Source: Bradyrhizobium roseum (GTDB taxonomy: Bacteria > Pseudomonadota > Alphaproteobacteria > Rhizobiales > Xanthobacteraceae). From it: DNA of 64,000 nucleotides. Positions 24,951 to 33,730 of the stretch are shown here, piece after piece. Position 1 is the first letter of the stretch; each line of letters opens with the position of its first letter. The translations under genes and the position numbers were made by a program. The stretch spans positions 1,612,001 to 1,676,000 of the forward strand of contig NZ_CP129212.1 in the NCBI RefSeq assembly GCF_030413175.1, read 5' to 3'. The notes under the pieces were generated by a model that saw only the letters and a program-made list of their open reading frames with translations, was not told where the DNA came from and did no database searches.

Positions 24951-26240
24951 TTAGTTGTCGTTAAAGCCGTCGGCTTTCCACATCGGCCCCTTGCCCTCCT
25001 CCTTGTTGATGTCCTCAAGCCCGGCCTTGATTTGATTGATGCTCGCGCCGCTCGTCACGCCGTCCAGCATCTGGAAGGCATTGGGCTCCATGTTGGGCCA
25101 GTATAACAACTCATTCGATACGACGAGATCGAGGTTCTTGCTGTCCTTTCCCGGGACGGCGCGCAGGTCGTCGAGATAGCGGGATGTGGTGCATCCGCTG
25201 AACATCATCAACTGATAGTCCTTCGTCATCGCCGTTTTCTGCAAGTCGGTCTTGCCCCGGTTCAGCGTAACGTGACCAGCCTCGTAGGGTTTACCGATGA
25301 CAAAGTTTCCATTGGGCGATTTGATGTCGTCGAAGTCAGGCCCGGAGCCGTAGCGGCCATGGCCGGCGTAGATCAGCATCTCCGACTCGCCCATGGCCTT
25401 GGCGAACTTGTCCTTCGCCTGCGGCGTGTCGGCCGTGATCAGCTTCACTACCGAGGTGACGTCTTTTCCGTTGTGCTTGAAGGTCTTGGTAAAGTACTGA
25501 AGCCCGTCCGCCTTGGCCGCGGCCGGGTCGATGCCGGCGGCCTTGAAGCGTTCTGCCATGGCTTTGTCGGAGGCGGCCGTGTTCGGGTCCAACTGGGTGT
25601 AGCCGCGCTTCGATAGTCCCGCGATGATGTCCTTGGTCTGGCCCTTGTCCCAGCCGCCCTCATCGAAGCCGACACCGATGGTGGTGTTGAGCTTCCCGTC
25701 GGCAAACAGCTTGCCGTATTCGGGGAATTTGGTGGATGCGATGCTGAGCTGCTCCATGGTCTGCTTGTCGAGACGTCCGGTATCCTTCAGGCAATGGTCG
25801 GTCTGAAACTTCTTCAGCGCCTTGACCGTCTCGTCGCCGAACTTTCCGTCCGCACCGTACTTGGGCAGCTTGTAACCGGCCGTCTGCAGGGCTTCCTGCA
25901 TCTTGCCCACTTCTGTACCTTTCGCATTCTTGGCGAGCTCCTTCTTACCTGCCGCCACGTCGCGTAACGCCGGGTCGACAAAGGCGCCGGCTTTCTGCTG
26001 AGCGGTGGGCGTCGCGCAGGTAAAGGTTTGCGGAGGCGTCTGGGCCGGGATCGGCGGCCGGCGCGCCAGCATGATGGGGGCCGACGTCGACGCACCCTGT
26101 GACGGCTGTGAACTATTGTTCGAGGTGTTCGAACGGTCGACCGCCTCGTTGAACTCCTTCACCTGTTTCGGCGAAGCGGCGCCGGGATCCCTGGGAGGAG
26201 GGGGTGCGCTCTTGACCGTATCCGTGGAGCCGATGCTCAT
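24951..26240 (-). CDS. Candidate T3SS effector: peptidoglycan-binding domain plus caspase-like domain
   Basis: A 429-aa protein starting MSIGSTDTVKSAPPPP; AAAGGTGG-like Shine-Dalgarno upstream. Residues 1-64 are Ser/Pro/Thr-rich and match the N-terminus of the protein at 48105-49628. Residues about 107-168 form a peptidoglycan_binding_1 unit (MQEALQTAGYKLPKYGADGK, TVKALKKFQTDH). The C-terminal half has MLIYAGHGRYGSG (His294) and LMMFSGCTTSRYL (Cys350), the His-then-Cys pattern of clan CD (caspase/gingipain/CHAT-like) peptidases. No classical signal peptide. It borders the T3SS island and has a CRP-like box 69 bp upstream shared with the other candidate. Effector status is inferred. Confidence 0.65.
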   Translation of the reverse strand: MSIGSTDTVKSAPPPPRDPGAASPKQVKEFNEAVDRSNTSNNSSQPSQGASTSAPIMLARRPPIPAQTPPQTFTCATPTAQQKAGAFVDPALRDVAAGKKELAKNAKGTEVGKMQEALQTAGYKLPKYGADGKFGDETVKALKKFQTDHCLKDTGRLDKQTMEQLSIASTKFPEYGKLFADGKLNTTIGVGFDEGGWDKGQTKDIIAGLSKRGYTQLDPNTAASDKAMAERFKAAGIDPAAAKADGLQYFTKTFKHNGKDVTSVVKLITADTPQAKDKFAKAMGESEMLIYAGHGRYGSGPDFDDIKSPNGNFVIGKPYEAGHVTLNRGKTDLQKTAMTKDYQLMMFSGCTTSRYLDDLRAVPGKDSKNLDLVVSNELLYWPNMEPNAFQMLDGVTSGASINQIKAGLEDINKEEGKGPMWKADGFNDN

Positions 26241-26308
26241 TGCTTGCCACCTTTCAAGGCTGCTTGTCTGTCCTGACTCCGATCGTCGTCGATTGTGCTG
26301 CGAAAAGA

Positions 26309-26324
26309 TGTGACGGAAATCACT
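26309..26324. promoter_or_regulatory. CRP-like palindrome between candidate effector and sctD
   Basis: TGTGA-CGGAAA-TCACT, 69 bp upstream of the minus-strand effector gene. With flanks (26300-26323) it matches 20 of 24 bases at 49704-49727, upstream of the other effector candidate. The whole 406-base region 26241-26646 between effector and sctD holds this site and a second one at 26569, but no supported gene. Confidence 0.6.
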
Positions 26325-26568
26325 CCCGTCAGTGGCACGGCAGATAACGCGGGTTTGACAGAGGGATGGGTGGGCGGGAGGTCGCGCCACCCGGACGCGT
26401 CAAGAGAGCCATCCAATCTGAACCTCTGTGACGGCGCCGAGACAAATCAGGGCGGGCGTTGCGGACACCCGGGGAAGCCGGTGGATGAAGCAGAACCGGG
26501 GGCGCGCATTGACCGGCTCCTGTTGACGGCGCCAATATCCAGTCCTCTTTTCCGTGACGACCAGCTTT

Positions 26569-26584
26569 TGTGATGTCTCTCACG
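26569..26584 (+). promoter_or_regulatory. CRP-like palindrome upstream of sctD
   Basis: TGTGA-TGTCTC-TCACG, 15 of 16 fixed-position agreement with the TGTGA-N6-TCACA pattern, 63 bp before the sctD start. Confidence 0.6.
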
Positions 26585-26646
26585 GTTCTCCCGGCGGCGA
26601 CGGTCTATGTTGTGGACGTCAAGCCAAGAATGAATTGGGGTCCAAA

Positions 26647-27822
26647 ATGGCCGCTACCGGGATGATGTCTTCCTTCACCAATTGGTTCTCCGCCGCCGTC
26701 TCGTCGTCGCCGTCGACGTTCGTGCTCGAGAGCACGGCCGGCTTTCATCGCGGCGTGCGCCTCGAACTTGAACCGGGCGATATCCGTATCGGCTCCACGC
26801 CGGGCGCCGACATCGTCTTGCGGGACGCCGGCATCGCGGCCGAGCATGCCGTCCTGCGGGTCGGCCGCCGCACCATCGACCTTCATGCGATCGGCGGAGA
26901 CGTCCGCGTCGGTGAGAACGTCATCGCGAACGGCTTTGGCTGCGCGTTGCAAGCGCCGATCGATCTGACGATCGGGGAAGCGCGGCTGCGGATCTCCATC
27001 GAGCGCAATCAGGCCGCTGCACCGGCCCACGTCGAGTCCGGCGCCACTCCCGCCCGGCCACGCATCTCCAAGGCCCTCATGATCGCCGGCGCGCTCTTGC
27101 TGGCAGTTCCGGCGCTGGGGCTGGCCGCCATGCGCCCCGCCGCGAAGGCGAACGACCTGACCGGCATCGCCCGGGCCGAGGCGCAGGCCCTCGCGCCGGC
27201 CAACGAAAATCCGGCCCTGGCCGCCGCTTCGAAGCTCATGGCCGATCTCCCCGCGGCCGACCGCAAGTTCATTGAGCATTGCTTGTCGGCGCGGACCGGA
27301 ATTTCGGTGCGCGAGGCGATTGCAGAGCTCAATGGCTGCGATCGCAAGCCGTCTCCAAGCCTCGCCGCCGCACTCAACGGAACCGGGCCTAACGTAACCG
27401 CGCCCAACGGAGCCGCGCTCAACGCCGAAGAGGCCGGGCGCAAGCTCACCGAGCGCCTCGAGGCGTCGGGGCTCTCCGCTCTTCGGGTTGGCGCAGCGGG
27501 TGGACAGGTCACCGTCACCGGCAACATCACCAAGCAACAGACCGGCGCCTGGACGGAAGTGCAGCAATGGTTTGATGCGGCGTATCGCGGGCGGTTGGTT
27601 CTGGTCGCAAACGTAACTCCCGCCGAGGCCAAAAAACCGGCGCCGGTGATGAATGTGCAGGCCGTGTGGTTCGGCGAGCGCCCCTATGTCATTACGACCG
27701 AGGGCAACCGCTATTACAAGGGCGCCTTCCTCGACAATGGCTGGATGATCAAGGATATTGTCGACGGCCGCATCCTCCTTGCAAAGGACGGCGAGACCTT
27801 GGCGCTGGTCTATCGTCAGTGA
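26647..27822 (+). CDS. sctD: T3SS inner-membrane ring protein SctD
   Basis: A 391-aa protein. Residues about 20-115 are an FHA-like cytoplasmic domain (LEPGDIRIGSTPGADIVL, AGIAAEHAVLRVG). A single membrane helix follows at about 140-160 (LMIAGALLLAVPALGLAAM). The periplasmic part ends with ring-building-type segments (LEASGLSALRVGAAGGQVTV). This topology is that of SctD/YscD, which forms the outer of the two inner-membrane rings. ATG 26647 and ATG 26662 are both possible. It heads the sctD-x-TPR-sctV transcription unit. Confidence 0.85.
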   Translation: MAATGMMSSFTNWFSAAVSSSPSTFVLESTAGFHRGVRLELEPGDIRIGSTPGADIVLRDAGIAAEHAVLRVGRRTIDLHAIGGDVRVGENVIANGFGCALQAPIDLTIGEARLRISIERNQAAAPAHVESGATPARPRISKALMIAGALLLAVPALGLAAMRPAAKANDLTGIARAEAQALAPANENPALAAASKLMADLPAADRKFIEHCLSARTGISVREAIAELNGCDRKPSPSLAAALNGTGPNVTAPNGAALNAEEAGRKLTERLEASGLSALRVGAAGGQVTVTGNITKQQTGAWTEVQQWFDAAYRGRLVLVANVTPAEAKKPAPVMNVQAVWFGERPYVITTEGNRYYKGAFLDNGWMIKDIVDGRILLAKDGETLALVYRQ

Positions 27823-27852
27823 AGTGCGCGCGGAAAGGACAGATTGTCCGGC

Positions 27853-28239
27853 ATGGATAACCGTCGCATAGAGCGTACGCCGCTCGACCGGCCTGAATCG
27901 CGTGGACCGGAGGGTTTTGGCGGCCCTGCCAAAGACTGGGCCGTCGATTCCCCGGAGTTCGCGCGGCAGATTGCCGCCGCGCTCCACGAGCGCAAGGGTA
28001 CGGTCGGCAAGGCTATTCTTCGCGAACTCGTCAGCGAGTTCGTCAAGCCGATCGTTGCCGATCCCCAGATCCTGTCGACGGATCGCGCGATTGCGATCCT
28101 CGAGCAGCTGCTCACTACGGTGTTGCCGCAGCTCAAGGAGAGCGAAGAATTCAATCGCCTGGCAAAGACCGTGTTGGGTGAGGAGATCGAGCAGCGCCGC
28201 CATTTGCGCGCGCGCAGCCTTGAGGATACCGCGACATGA
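27853..28239 (+). CDS. Small T3SS-operon protein of unknown function
   Basis: A 128-aa protein from ATG 27853 (a TTG nine bases earlier is possible). The N-terminal 30 residues are charged and Pro/Gly-rich, the rest helical (FARQIAAALHERKGTVGKAI, LTTVLPQLKESEEFNRLAK). It sits between sctD and the TPR gene, overlapping the latter by four bases (ATGA). The position is that of small chaperone or export-regulating proteins in other systems, but no motif proves this. Confidence 0.6.
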   Translation: MDNRRIERTPLDRPESRGPEGFGGPAKDWAVDSPEFARQIAAALHERKGTVGKAILRELVSEFVKPIVADPQILSTDRAIAILEQLLTTVLPQLKESEEFNRLAKTVLGEEIEQRRHLRARSLEDTAT

Positions 28240-28571
28240 CGCCGGGGCGCGACCAGACGGTGGAGTTGCTGCACGCGCTTGGCCACCTTTATGCCCGTCA
28301 CAGCCAGCCGAAACGCGGGCTCGTCCTGCTGCTGATCGCCGCTCGCCTGGCACCGAACGATGAGGGCGTGCTGCGCACGCTCGCCGACGCGTTCTTGCGC
28401 AGCCGCTCGCCGCAGGCGGCCGCCGAGGTCATCGAGCGGCTGCAGGCGCTTGGTGGCGCGGACCAGCCCATGCTCGATCTGCTGCGCAGTCGCGCGCTAT
28501 GGCTCGCCGGCAATGAAAGCGAAGCGAAGCGCATTTTCCGCAGATTCCTCGAACAACGCGAACGGTCCTGA
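28236..28571 (+). CDS. TPR chaperone-like T3SS protein (SctG/y4yS type)
   Basis: A 111-aa protein of three TPR-like units (ELLHALGHLYARHSQPKRGL, LLLIAARLAPNDEGVLRTL, MLDLLRSRALWLAGNESEAK). TPR proteins of this size in T3SS operons serve as needle or translocator chaperones, and in rhizobia a comparable TPR protein (y4yS) is encoded by sctV. It is coupled to both neighbours (four-base overlap with the previous gene, two bases before sctV). The bound partner is unknown, since no needle gene is recognisable in the window. Confidence 0.65.
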   Translation: MTPGRDQTVELLHALGHLYARHSQPKRGLVLLLIAARLAPNDEGVLRTLADAFLRSRSPQAAAEVIERLQALGGADQPMLDLLRSRALWLAGNESEAKRIFRRFLEQRERS

Positions 28572-28573
28572 TC

Positions 28574-30754
28574 ATGATCGATAGATTGGCACGCGCGCTC
28601 GTCTACTTGTCCGGCCGCAGCGATCTCATCGTGGCGATCCTGATGCTGGTCGCGATCATCATGATCATTATTCCGCTGCCGACCTGGCTGGTGGACGGCC
28701 TCATTGCCATCAATATCTCCGTCAGCATGCTCATCCTGCTCGTCGTCTTCTATATCGCGCGGCCGGTCGAGTTCTCGTCATTCCCGTCGGTCATTCTGAT
28801 CGCCACATTGTTCCGGCTCGCGATCACCATCACCACGTCGCGTCTCATCCTGCTTCAGGCCGACGCCGGCGAGATCGTCAGTGCGTTCGGAAACTTCGTG
28901 ATCGGCGGCGACATCGCCGTCGGTCTCGTCGTCTTCCTCATCATCACGATCGCCCAATTCGTGGTCATCACCAAGGGTGGCGAGCGCGTCGCCGAGGTTG
29001 CTGCCCGATTCAGCCTCGACGCCATGCCGGGCAAGCAGATGGCGATCGACAACGACCTGCGCTCCGGCGACATCGACCAGGCCGAGGCCAATCGGCTCCG
29101 CCGTGGACTGGAGCGCGAGAGCCATCTGTTCGGCGCCATGGACGGCGCGATGAAGTTCGTCAAAGGCGACGCCATCGCCAGCATCCTCGTCGTCCTCGTC
29201 AACCTGATCGGCGGCATGATCATCGGCAGCCTGAAACACGGCATGACGATCGGAACCGCCGCCGAGACCTATGCGCTGCTCTCCGTCGGCGACGGGCTGG
29301 TCGCGCAGATCCCCTCGCTTTTCGTTTCGGTCGCCGCCGGCGTGTTGGTGACGCGGGTGTCGTCGGACAGCGACATGGGCACCGAAATAGCCGGGCAGTT
29401 GTTCCTGGAGCCGCGGGCGCTGGTGCTCGGTTCGGTGATCCTGGTTGGAATGGCGTTCGTCCCAGGCTTTCCGGCGGTGGCCTTTCTGCTTCTCGCGGCG
29501 GTCCTCGGGTTTGCCGGGTTCTTGACCGCCCGCCGGAAAGCGGCGCTCGAGGCGGCTGTGCGCAACGCCCCGGTAAAGCGGGCGGCAGGTGCGACGGCAG
29601 GCACGACTGCCCAACCCTCGCAAGTAGGTTCGACCGCTCAGGATTCGGCAAGGCTGGCAGGCCCGCCGGCATCTGATGCCACCATCGTCGTTTGGGTCAG
29701 CAGCGAGCTTGCATCGGCTGTACCGCCGGAGGGCTTCGCCGAGCTGACGACCCAGGCGCGCGCGGAACTGCTCAGCGATCTCGGCATCGAGATCCCGTCG
29801 ATCGCGCTCGAGGTCGACCCGACCCTCGCGCACGATCGCTTTCGCATCGACCTCGAGGGCACGCCGGTTATTGAAGGCACCGTTCCGCCGCAGGGGCTGC
29901 TTGTCGACGACGAGCCGGCTCACCTCGAACTGCTTGAGATACCCTACCGTCAGGAGCTGCCGCTCATCAGCTACCGCCCCGCGCTTTGGGTCGAGCGCTC
30001 GCATGCGGAAACCTTGTCTCAGGCCGGTGTCGCCTTTGCGCTGCCGGCCCAGATTCTGGCCAGATGCCTGATACAGATGTTGTACCGGCGGGCCGGCAGC
30101 TTCGTCGGCATTCAGGAAACGCGGAAGCTCCTCACCAAGATCCAGTCGAACTATGCCGACCTGGTGAAGGAGGCCGAGAAGATCGCGCCTCTGCAGAAGC
30201 TGGCAGAAATCCTGCGGCGCCTGGTCGATGAAAACGTACCCGTCCGCAACATGCGCGCCATTCTCGAGGCCGTGGTCGAATGGGGACAGCGTGAGCAGAA
30301 CGTGGTGCTCCTGGTGGAATATGTGCGCGTTGCGCTGGGCCGCCAGATCTGCTTCCGGTGTGCCGACCGCGACCGGGTGATCGCGGCCTATATGCTCGAG
30401 CGCTCGGTCGAAGACATGCTTCGCTCAGCCCAGCGCCAGACCGCGGCCGGGACCTACATGAACCTGACGGAGGAGGCGGTCCAGCCGTTGGTCAGTGAAA
30501 TCGCCCGCGCCCTGGCGGAAGCGGCGCCGGACGCGAAGCCCGTCGTGCTTACCGCAATGGACGTGCGGCGGGTCACACGACACTTGCTCACGCGCAGCAA
30601 TATCTACGTGCCGGTCATGTCCTATCAGGAGCTGGCGGCTGAATTTAACGTGCAGCCCCTCGGCTCCCTGACCAAGGGCAGTCAGGCTGAGGAGGGGTTT
30701 GATAGCGTCGGCCAATCGGCAGAACGGTTGAAGCTGGAGGCCGGGGCGAGATGA
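28574..30754 (+). CDS. sctV: T3SS export gate protein SctV (RhcV/FlhA family)
   Basis: A 726-aa protein, typical length. The N-terminal half has about eight membrane helices, with the FHIPEP-family signature AARFSLDAMPGKQMAIDNDL after helix 4 and the RRGLERESHLFGAMDGAMKF loop. The C-terminal half (from about 370) is the cytoplasmic ring domain, with the linker AAGATAGTTAQPSQVGS before it and the conserved RNMRAILEAVVEWG near the end. SctV forms a nonamer that docks chaperone-substrate complexes and conducts protons. Complete and apparently functional. Confidence 0.93.
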   Translation: MIDRLARALVYLSGRSDLIVAILMLVAIIMIIIPLPTWLVDGLIAINISVSMLILLVVFYIARPVEFSSFPSVILIATLFRLAITITTSRLILLQADAGEIVSAFGNFVIGGDIAVGLVVFLIITIAQFVVITKGGERVAEVAARFSLDAMPGKQMAIDNDLRSGDIDQAEANRLRRGLERESHLFGAMDGAMKFVKGDAIASILVVLVNLIGGMIIGSLKHGMTIGTAAETYALLSVGDGLVAQIPSLFVSVAAGVLVTRVSSDSDMGTEIAGQLFLEPRALVLGSVILVGMAFVPGFPAVAFLLLAAVLGFAGFLTARRKAALEAAVRNAPVKRAAGATAGTTAQPSQVGSTAQDSARLAGPPASDATIVVWVSSELASAVPPEGFAELTTQARAELLSDLGIEIPSIALEVDPTLAHDRFRIDLEGTPVIEGTVPPQGLLVDDEPAHLELLEIPYRQELPLISYRPALWVERSHAETLSQAGVAFALPAQILARCLIQMLYRRAGSFVGIQETRKLLTKIQSNYADLVKEAEKIAPLQKLAEILRRLVDENVPVRNMRAILEAVVEWGQREQNVVLLVEYVRVALGRQICFRCADRDRVIAAYMLERSVEDMLRSAQRQTAAGTYMNLTEEAVQPLVSEIARALAEAAPDAKPVVLTAMDVRRVTRHLLTRSNIYVPVMSYQELAAEFNVQPLGSLTKGSQAEEGFDSVGQSAERLKLEAGAR

Positions 30755-30820
30755 AGCCCTGCGGGATGCGCCCGCTCCTCGAGCGGTGCAACGCAATGCG
30801 GGCCTTTCGGCTGAGCCTTG

Positions 30821-30890
30821 TGTGACGTAGGTGTGTGACCTGTGCCGGCACGATGCAGGCCGCGGTGCGAACTGTGACTTTAACTGTGAC
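30821..30890 (+). promoter_or_regulatory. Array of four TGTGAC half-sites upstream of the secretin gene
   Basis: TGTGAC occurs at 30821, 30834, 30873 and 30885 as two tandem pairs (13- and 12-bp spacing, units like AACTGTGACTTT repeated). They match half of the CRP-like boxes at the other T3SS units. The 303-base stretch 30755-31057 has no supported gene; a Cys-rich reading from 30831 is created by these repeats. Confidence 0.4.
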
Positions 30891-31023
30891 TGTGGCCAAA
30901 TAACACCTAGAATAGTTTTTCGCCCGTACGTTGCCGGTTCGACATTTGAGATTGCCTCGACTTACCGTAAAAGCGCGGGCATCGGTTTTGTTCGCTTGGT
31001 TGCTATCAACCTTGCGTTTGATT

Positions 31024-31039
31024 GGCCCCGTAAGGGGCC
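31024..31039 (+). promoter_or_regulatory. Hairpin with GTAA loop just before the secretin start
   Basis: GGCCCC-GTAA-GGGGCC, a perfect 6-bp stem with a GNRA-type loop, 18 bases upstream of the GTG start and immediately before the GAGGG ribosome site. It could tune translation or mark a processed 5' end. Confidence 0.4.
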
Positions 31040-31057
31040 GTTGAGGGAGCGGGCCTC

Positions 31058-32323
31058 GTGAAATCGTATGTAAGGGCTGCATGGAAGCTGAAGGCGGGCG
31101 CATTCCTGTTCGCTATTCTGCTCGCGCCACCAGCTGCAGGCCAGGCGCCGACAAGCTCTTCTTCGCCGCGACAATCGATCGAGTTGATGGTGGGCCAGGG
31201 CCGCCTCCTACAATTGGATGAGGCGGCCGAGTCGGTCTACGTGGGCGACACGACGATCGCCGATCTGCGTGTCGTCGCGCCCGATGTCGTCTATGTTTAC
31301 GGCAGGAAGATCGGCAGCACGAATCTGATCGCGATCTCGGCCGAACACAAGATGCGCGCCAATGTGGCGTTTCGTGTTGTCGCCGACTCCGGCTCCGCCA
31401 ACGGTGCTATCCGCGACCTTCAGCCGACGTCTCACACCAAGCTCAGGCTGTTCGGCAATCGGGTGGCCGCGACCGGCCGCACGGGCTCCGTCGAGGAAGC
31501 GGTCGACGTGCAAAACACGGCGGATACTTACTCTCCGCCGGACCAGCCGCCGATCAACAACACCACAATCGCCGGCTCGCAACAGATCAATATCCGCGTG
31601 CGCTTTGCCGAGGTGTCGCGCGATGACGTCCAGCGCCTGGGCATCGGGTCGTCAGGTGGCGGTGGCATTGCGTTCGGCGGCAGCGGCAGCGAGGTGGATG
31701 CGCTCGTCGGTGCGATGCAGCGCAACGGGATGATGACCATCCTGGCCGAGCCGAATTTGACGGCGTCGAGCGGGCGGTCCGCGAGCTTCCTGGCGGGAGG
31801 CGAGATTCCGATCCCGACCCCCGGAAACCAGGCAGGGCAGATCAGTGTCACGTACAAGCCGTTCGGGGTCTCGCTCGAGTTCACGCCGACCCTGATCAGG
31901 ACAAATCGAATCGCTCTGCGGGTGAAACCGGAAGTGAGTTCGCTGTCGCGGGTAGGGGCTGTCAAAGCCAATGGCGTCGACCTGCCGAGCCTGATGGTCC
32001 GGCGGGCCGACACGACGGTGGAGGTAGCGAGCGGCCAGACGTTTGCGATCGCTGGTTTGTTTCAGCGACAGATGTCGCTGGATTTCGACAGAACCCCCGA
32101 AGTTGCTGACCTTCCGATTCTCGGCGGGTTGTTTCGCTCTGCCCGATACCGTCGCGACGAGACGGAGCTCGTGATTCTCATCACGCCGGTCCTCGTCAAA
32201 CCTGTGCGCGACCGCGGCCTTGCGACCCCCCTCGACAGGCCCGCACCGCCGCCGCCGCCCGGGCCGGCTCTCGTCAAAGCCAAGTCGCTACCCGAATCAA
32301 ATTCCGGCTTTGTGTTCAAATGA
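31058..32323 (+). CDS. sctC: T3SS secretin of Tad/CpaC type (SctC, RhcC2-like)
   Basis: A 421-aa outer-membrane ring protein starting at GTG with GAGGGAG upstream. The signal peptide ends near AAGQA (residue 29). Next comes a CpaC-type N-domain (IELMVGQGRLLQLDEAAESV, VYVYGRKIGSTNLIAIS), then the secretin core with EVSRDDVQRLG, FLAGGEIPIPTP and the closing LVILITPVLVKPV. It resembles Tad-pilus secretins more than Ysc-type ones. Rhizobial T3SS secretins are split, and the missing N-domain is probably supplied by the protein at 39028. The CpaD-like lipoprotein gene overlaps its end. Confidence 0.85.
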   Translation: MKSYVRAAWKLKAGAFLFAILLAPPAAGQAPTSSSSPRQSIELMVGQGRLLQLDEAAESVYVGDTTIADLRVVAPDVVYVYGRKIGSTNLIAISAEHKMRANVAFRVVADSGSANGAIRDLQPTSHTKLRLFGNRVAATGRTGSVEEAVDVQNTADTYSPPDQPPINNTTIAGSQQINIRVRFAEVSRDDVQRLGIGSSGGGGIAFGGSGSEVDALVGAMQRNGMMTILAEPNLTASSGRSASFLAGGEIPIPTPGNQAGQISVTYKPFGVSLEFTPTLIRTNRIALRVKPEVSSLSRVGAVKANGVDLPSLMVRRADTTVEVASGQTFAIAGLFQRQMSLDFDRTPEVADLPILGGLFRSARYRRDETELVILITPVLVKPVRDRGLATPLDRPAPPPPPGPALVKAKSLPESNSGFVFK

Positions 32324-32340
32324 TCGATCGAGGGTGCACG

Positions 32341-32826
32341 ATGCTGCGTATGTCCGCCGTCTACCTTTGCCTCGCCGTAGCGGCGTCGGCCCTCGCCGGC
32401 TGTGCGGCGGCGCCGCCCTATCCGGAACCGACGGTTTACTGGGGTAGTTTTCCGCAGCAGCCGCCTGACTATTCGCCGGACTATGCTTCCGTGCCCGTGG
32501 TCGACCGGAAGGGCCGCACACGCTATGTGCTGGTCCCGAAAGCTTGCCTGACAGCGGACGCGACGGAGCCTCCATTCCTGGGTCCACATTTGCCGCCCGG
32601 CTGCGCCAACGCTCACAACCTTCAGCGCATGGCCGAGCGCCAGTCCGATCTGGTCCACGGCCGCCCGCTCGGCGCCGCTCCAGCGGCTCCCACGGCGCGG
32701 GCGGCGCAGGAATACATTTATGGCACCAAGGGCACTCTGGGCGGCGGCCTTGCGCGCCTGCCGGGCACCCTGCCGCAGGGGGCCGGGAATGAGAGCGTGA
32801 CGGAGAAGCCTGCCGGGACGAGGTGA
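32341..32826 (+). CDS. CpaD-like lipoprotein of the secretin module
   Basis: A 161-aa lipoprotein from ATG 32341 (GAGGG seven bases before it); an ATG 21 bases upstream overlaps the secretin stop. The lipobox ASALAGC places the modified Cys at about residue 21. The C-terminal motif PPGCANAHNLQRMAERQSDL with HGRPLG is the signature of CpaD, the outer-membrane partner of CpaC in Tad pili. It should help insert or stabilise the secretin. Some rhizobial T3SS clusters encode a similar lipoprotein beside rhcC2. Confidence 0.75.
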   Translation: MLRMSAVYLCLAVAASALAGCAAAPPYPEPTVYWGSFPQQPPDYSPDYASVPVVDRKGRTRYVLVPKACLTADATEPPFLGPHLPPGCANAHNLQRMAERQSDLVHGRPLGAAPAAPTARAAQEYIYGTKGTLGGGLARLPGTLPQGAGNESVTEKPAGTR

Positions 32827-32917
32827 GCGTGCTACACTGGCTTGATGGGGGCGGCCAGGCCACCTCCGTTTTGCGATGCAGCATTGATGCTGCATGCCCA
32901 CCACCAAGGACAGGGCG

Positions 32918-33730
32918 ATGAGCATCGGGTTTCGTCTCGCATCCTGTGCCGTGCCGACCCTCCTCGGCTTTTTGCTCGCCGGGTGCGCGGGGCAGGCGTT
33001 GCTGGATGCAGCGGTCACTACCGAGACGAAGCCGGATCGGGACGGGTTGATGCGTGTTGCATCCGACGTCGAAGCCCAGGGACAGATCGTCGCCGCGCTA
33101 CCGATCTATGAGCGTGCGGCTGCCGCGTCGAGCGGCGATGCCGCAGCGCAGGTGCGTCTCGGCGACGCCTATACGCGCGCCGGCAAGACCGATCAGGCGA
33201 TCCAGGCCTACCGGGCCGCACTCGCTGTGGCCCCTGACAATCCCGATGCGTTGATCGGACTGGGCTCGGCCCTGGTCAAGGCTGGCGATGCCGACGGTGC
33301 AGTCGTGCACCTGGCGAAAGCCGCCCCGGTCGTCAATACGATGACGGCCTACAATCGGTTGGGCGTGGCGCAGATGCTTGCGGGCCAATTCGCGCAAGCG
33401 CAATTGTCATTCGACGCTGCGAGCGCGCTTGCGCCTGACGACCTCGATATCCGCACCAACCTCGCCCTCGCGGCCGCGCTCGACGGGCAGGAAGCCAAGG
33501 CGATAGAGGCCGCGCGCATCGTCGTCGCGTCGTCGGGGGCGGAGGCACGACATCGGCGGAATCTGGTGATCGTGTACGGTCTGCTTGGGCGGGGCAACGA
33601 AGGGCGGGCCGCCGTGCCCAAGGGATTGTCGGCAAGCGAAGTGAAGAAACTGCTCGCGCGCGCGACGGCGATCCGCGCCATCAGCGATGCCAAGGCGCGC
33701 GCCAAGGCTCTCGGCACGATCATGAGTTGA
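32918..33730 (+). CDS. TadD-like TPR lipoprotein
   Basis: A 270-aa protein from ATG 32918 with AAGGA upstream (an ATG at 32894 would add eight residues). The signal peptide ends with lipobox LLAGC. The mature part carries at least four TPR units (QVRLGDAYTRAGKTDQAIQA, PDALIGLGSALVKAGDADGA, TAYNRLGVAQMLAGQFAQAQ). This is the build of TadD, an assembly factor of Tad pili. With the two preceding genes it forms a complete Tad-like outer-membrane set inside the T3SS island. Confidence 0.75.
   Translation: MSIGFRLASCAVPTLLGFLLAGCAGQALLDAAVTTETKPDRDGLMRVASDVEAQGQIVAALPIYERAAAASSGDAAAQVRLGDAYTRAGKTDQAIQAYRAALAVAPDNPDALIGLGSALVKAGDADGAVVHLAKAAPVVNTMTAYNRLGVAQMLAGQFAQAQLSFDAASALAPDDLDIRTNLALAAALDGQEAKAIEAARIVVASSGAEARHRRNLVIVYGLLGRGNEGRAAVPKGLSASEVKKLLARATAIRAISDAKARAKALGTIMS

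Noticed and set aside
30831..31061. 76-aa Cys-rich reading before the secretin
   Set aside because: The CDLC and CDFNCDCG residues come directly from the TGTGAC repeats; no ribosome site and no continuation of conserved sequence.
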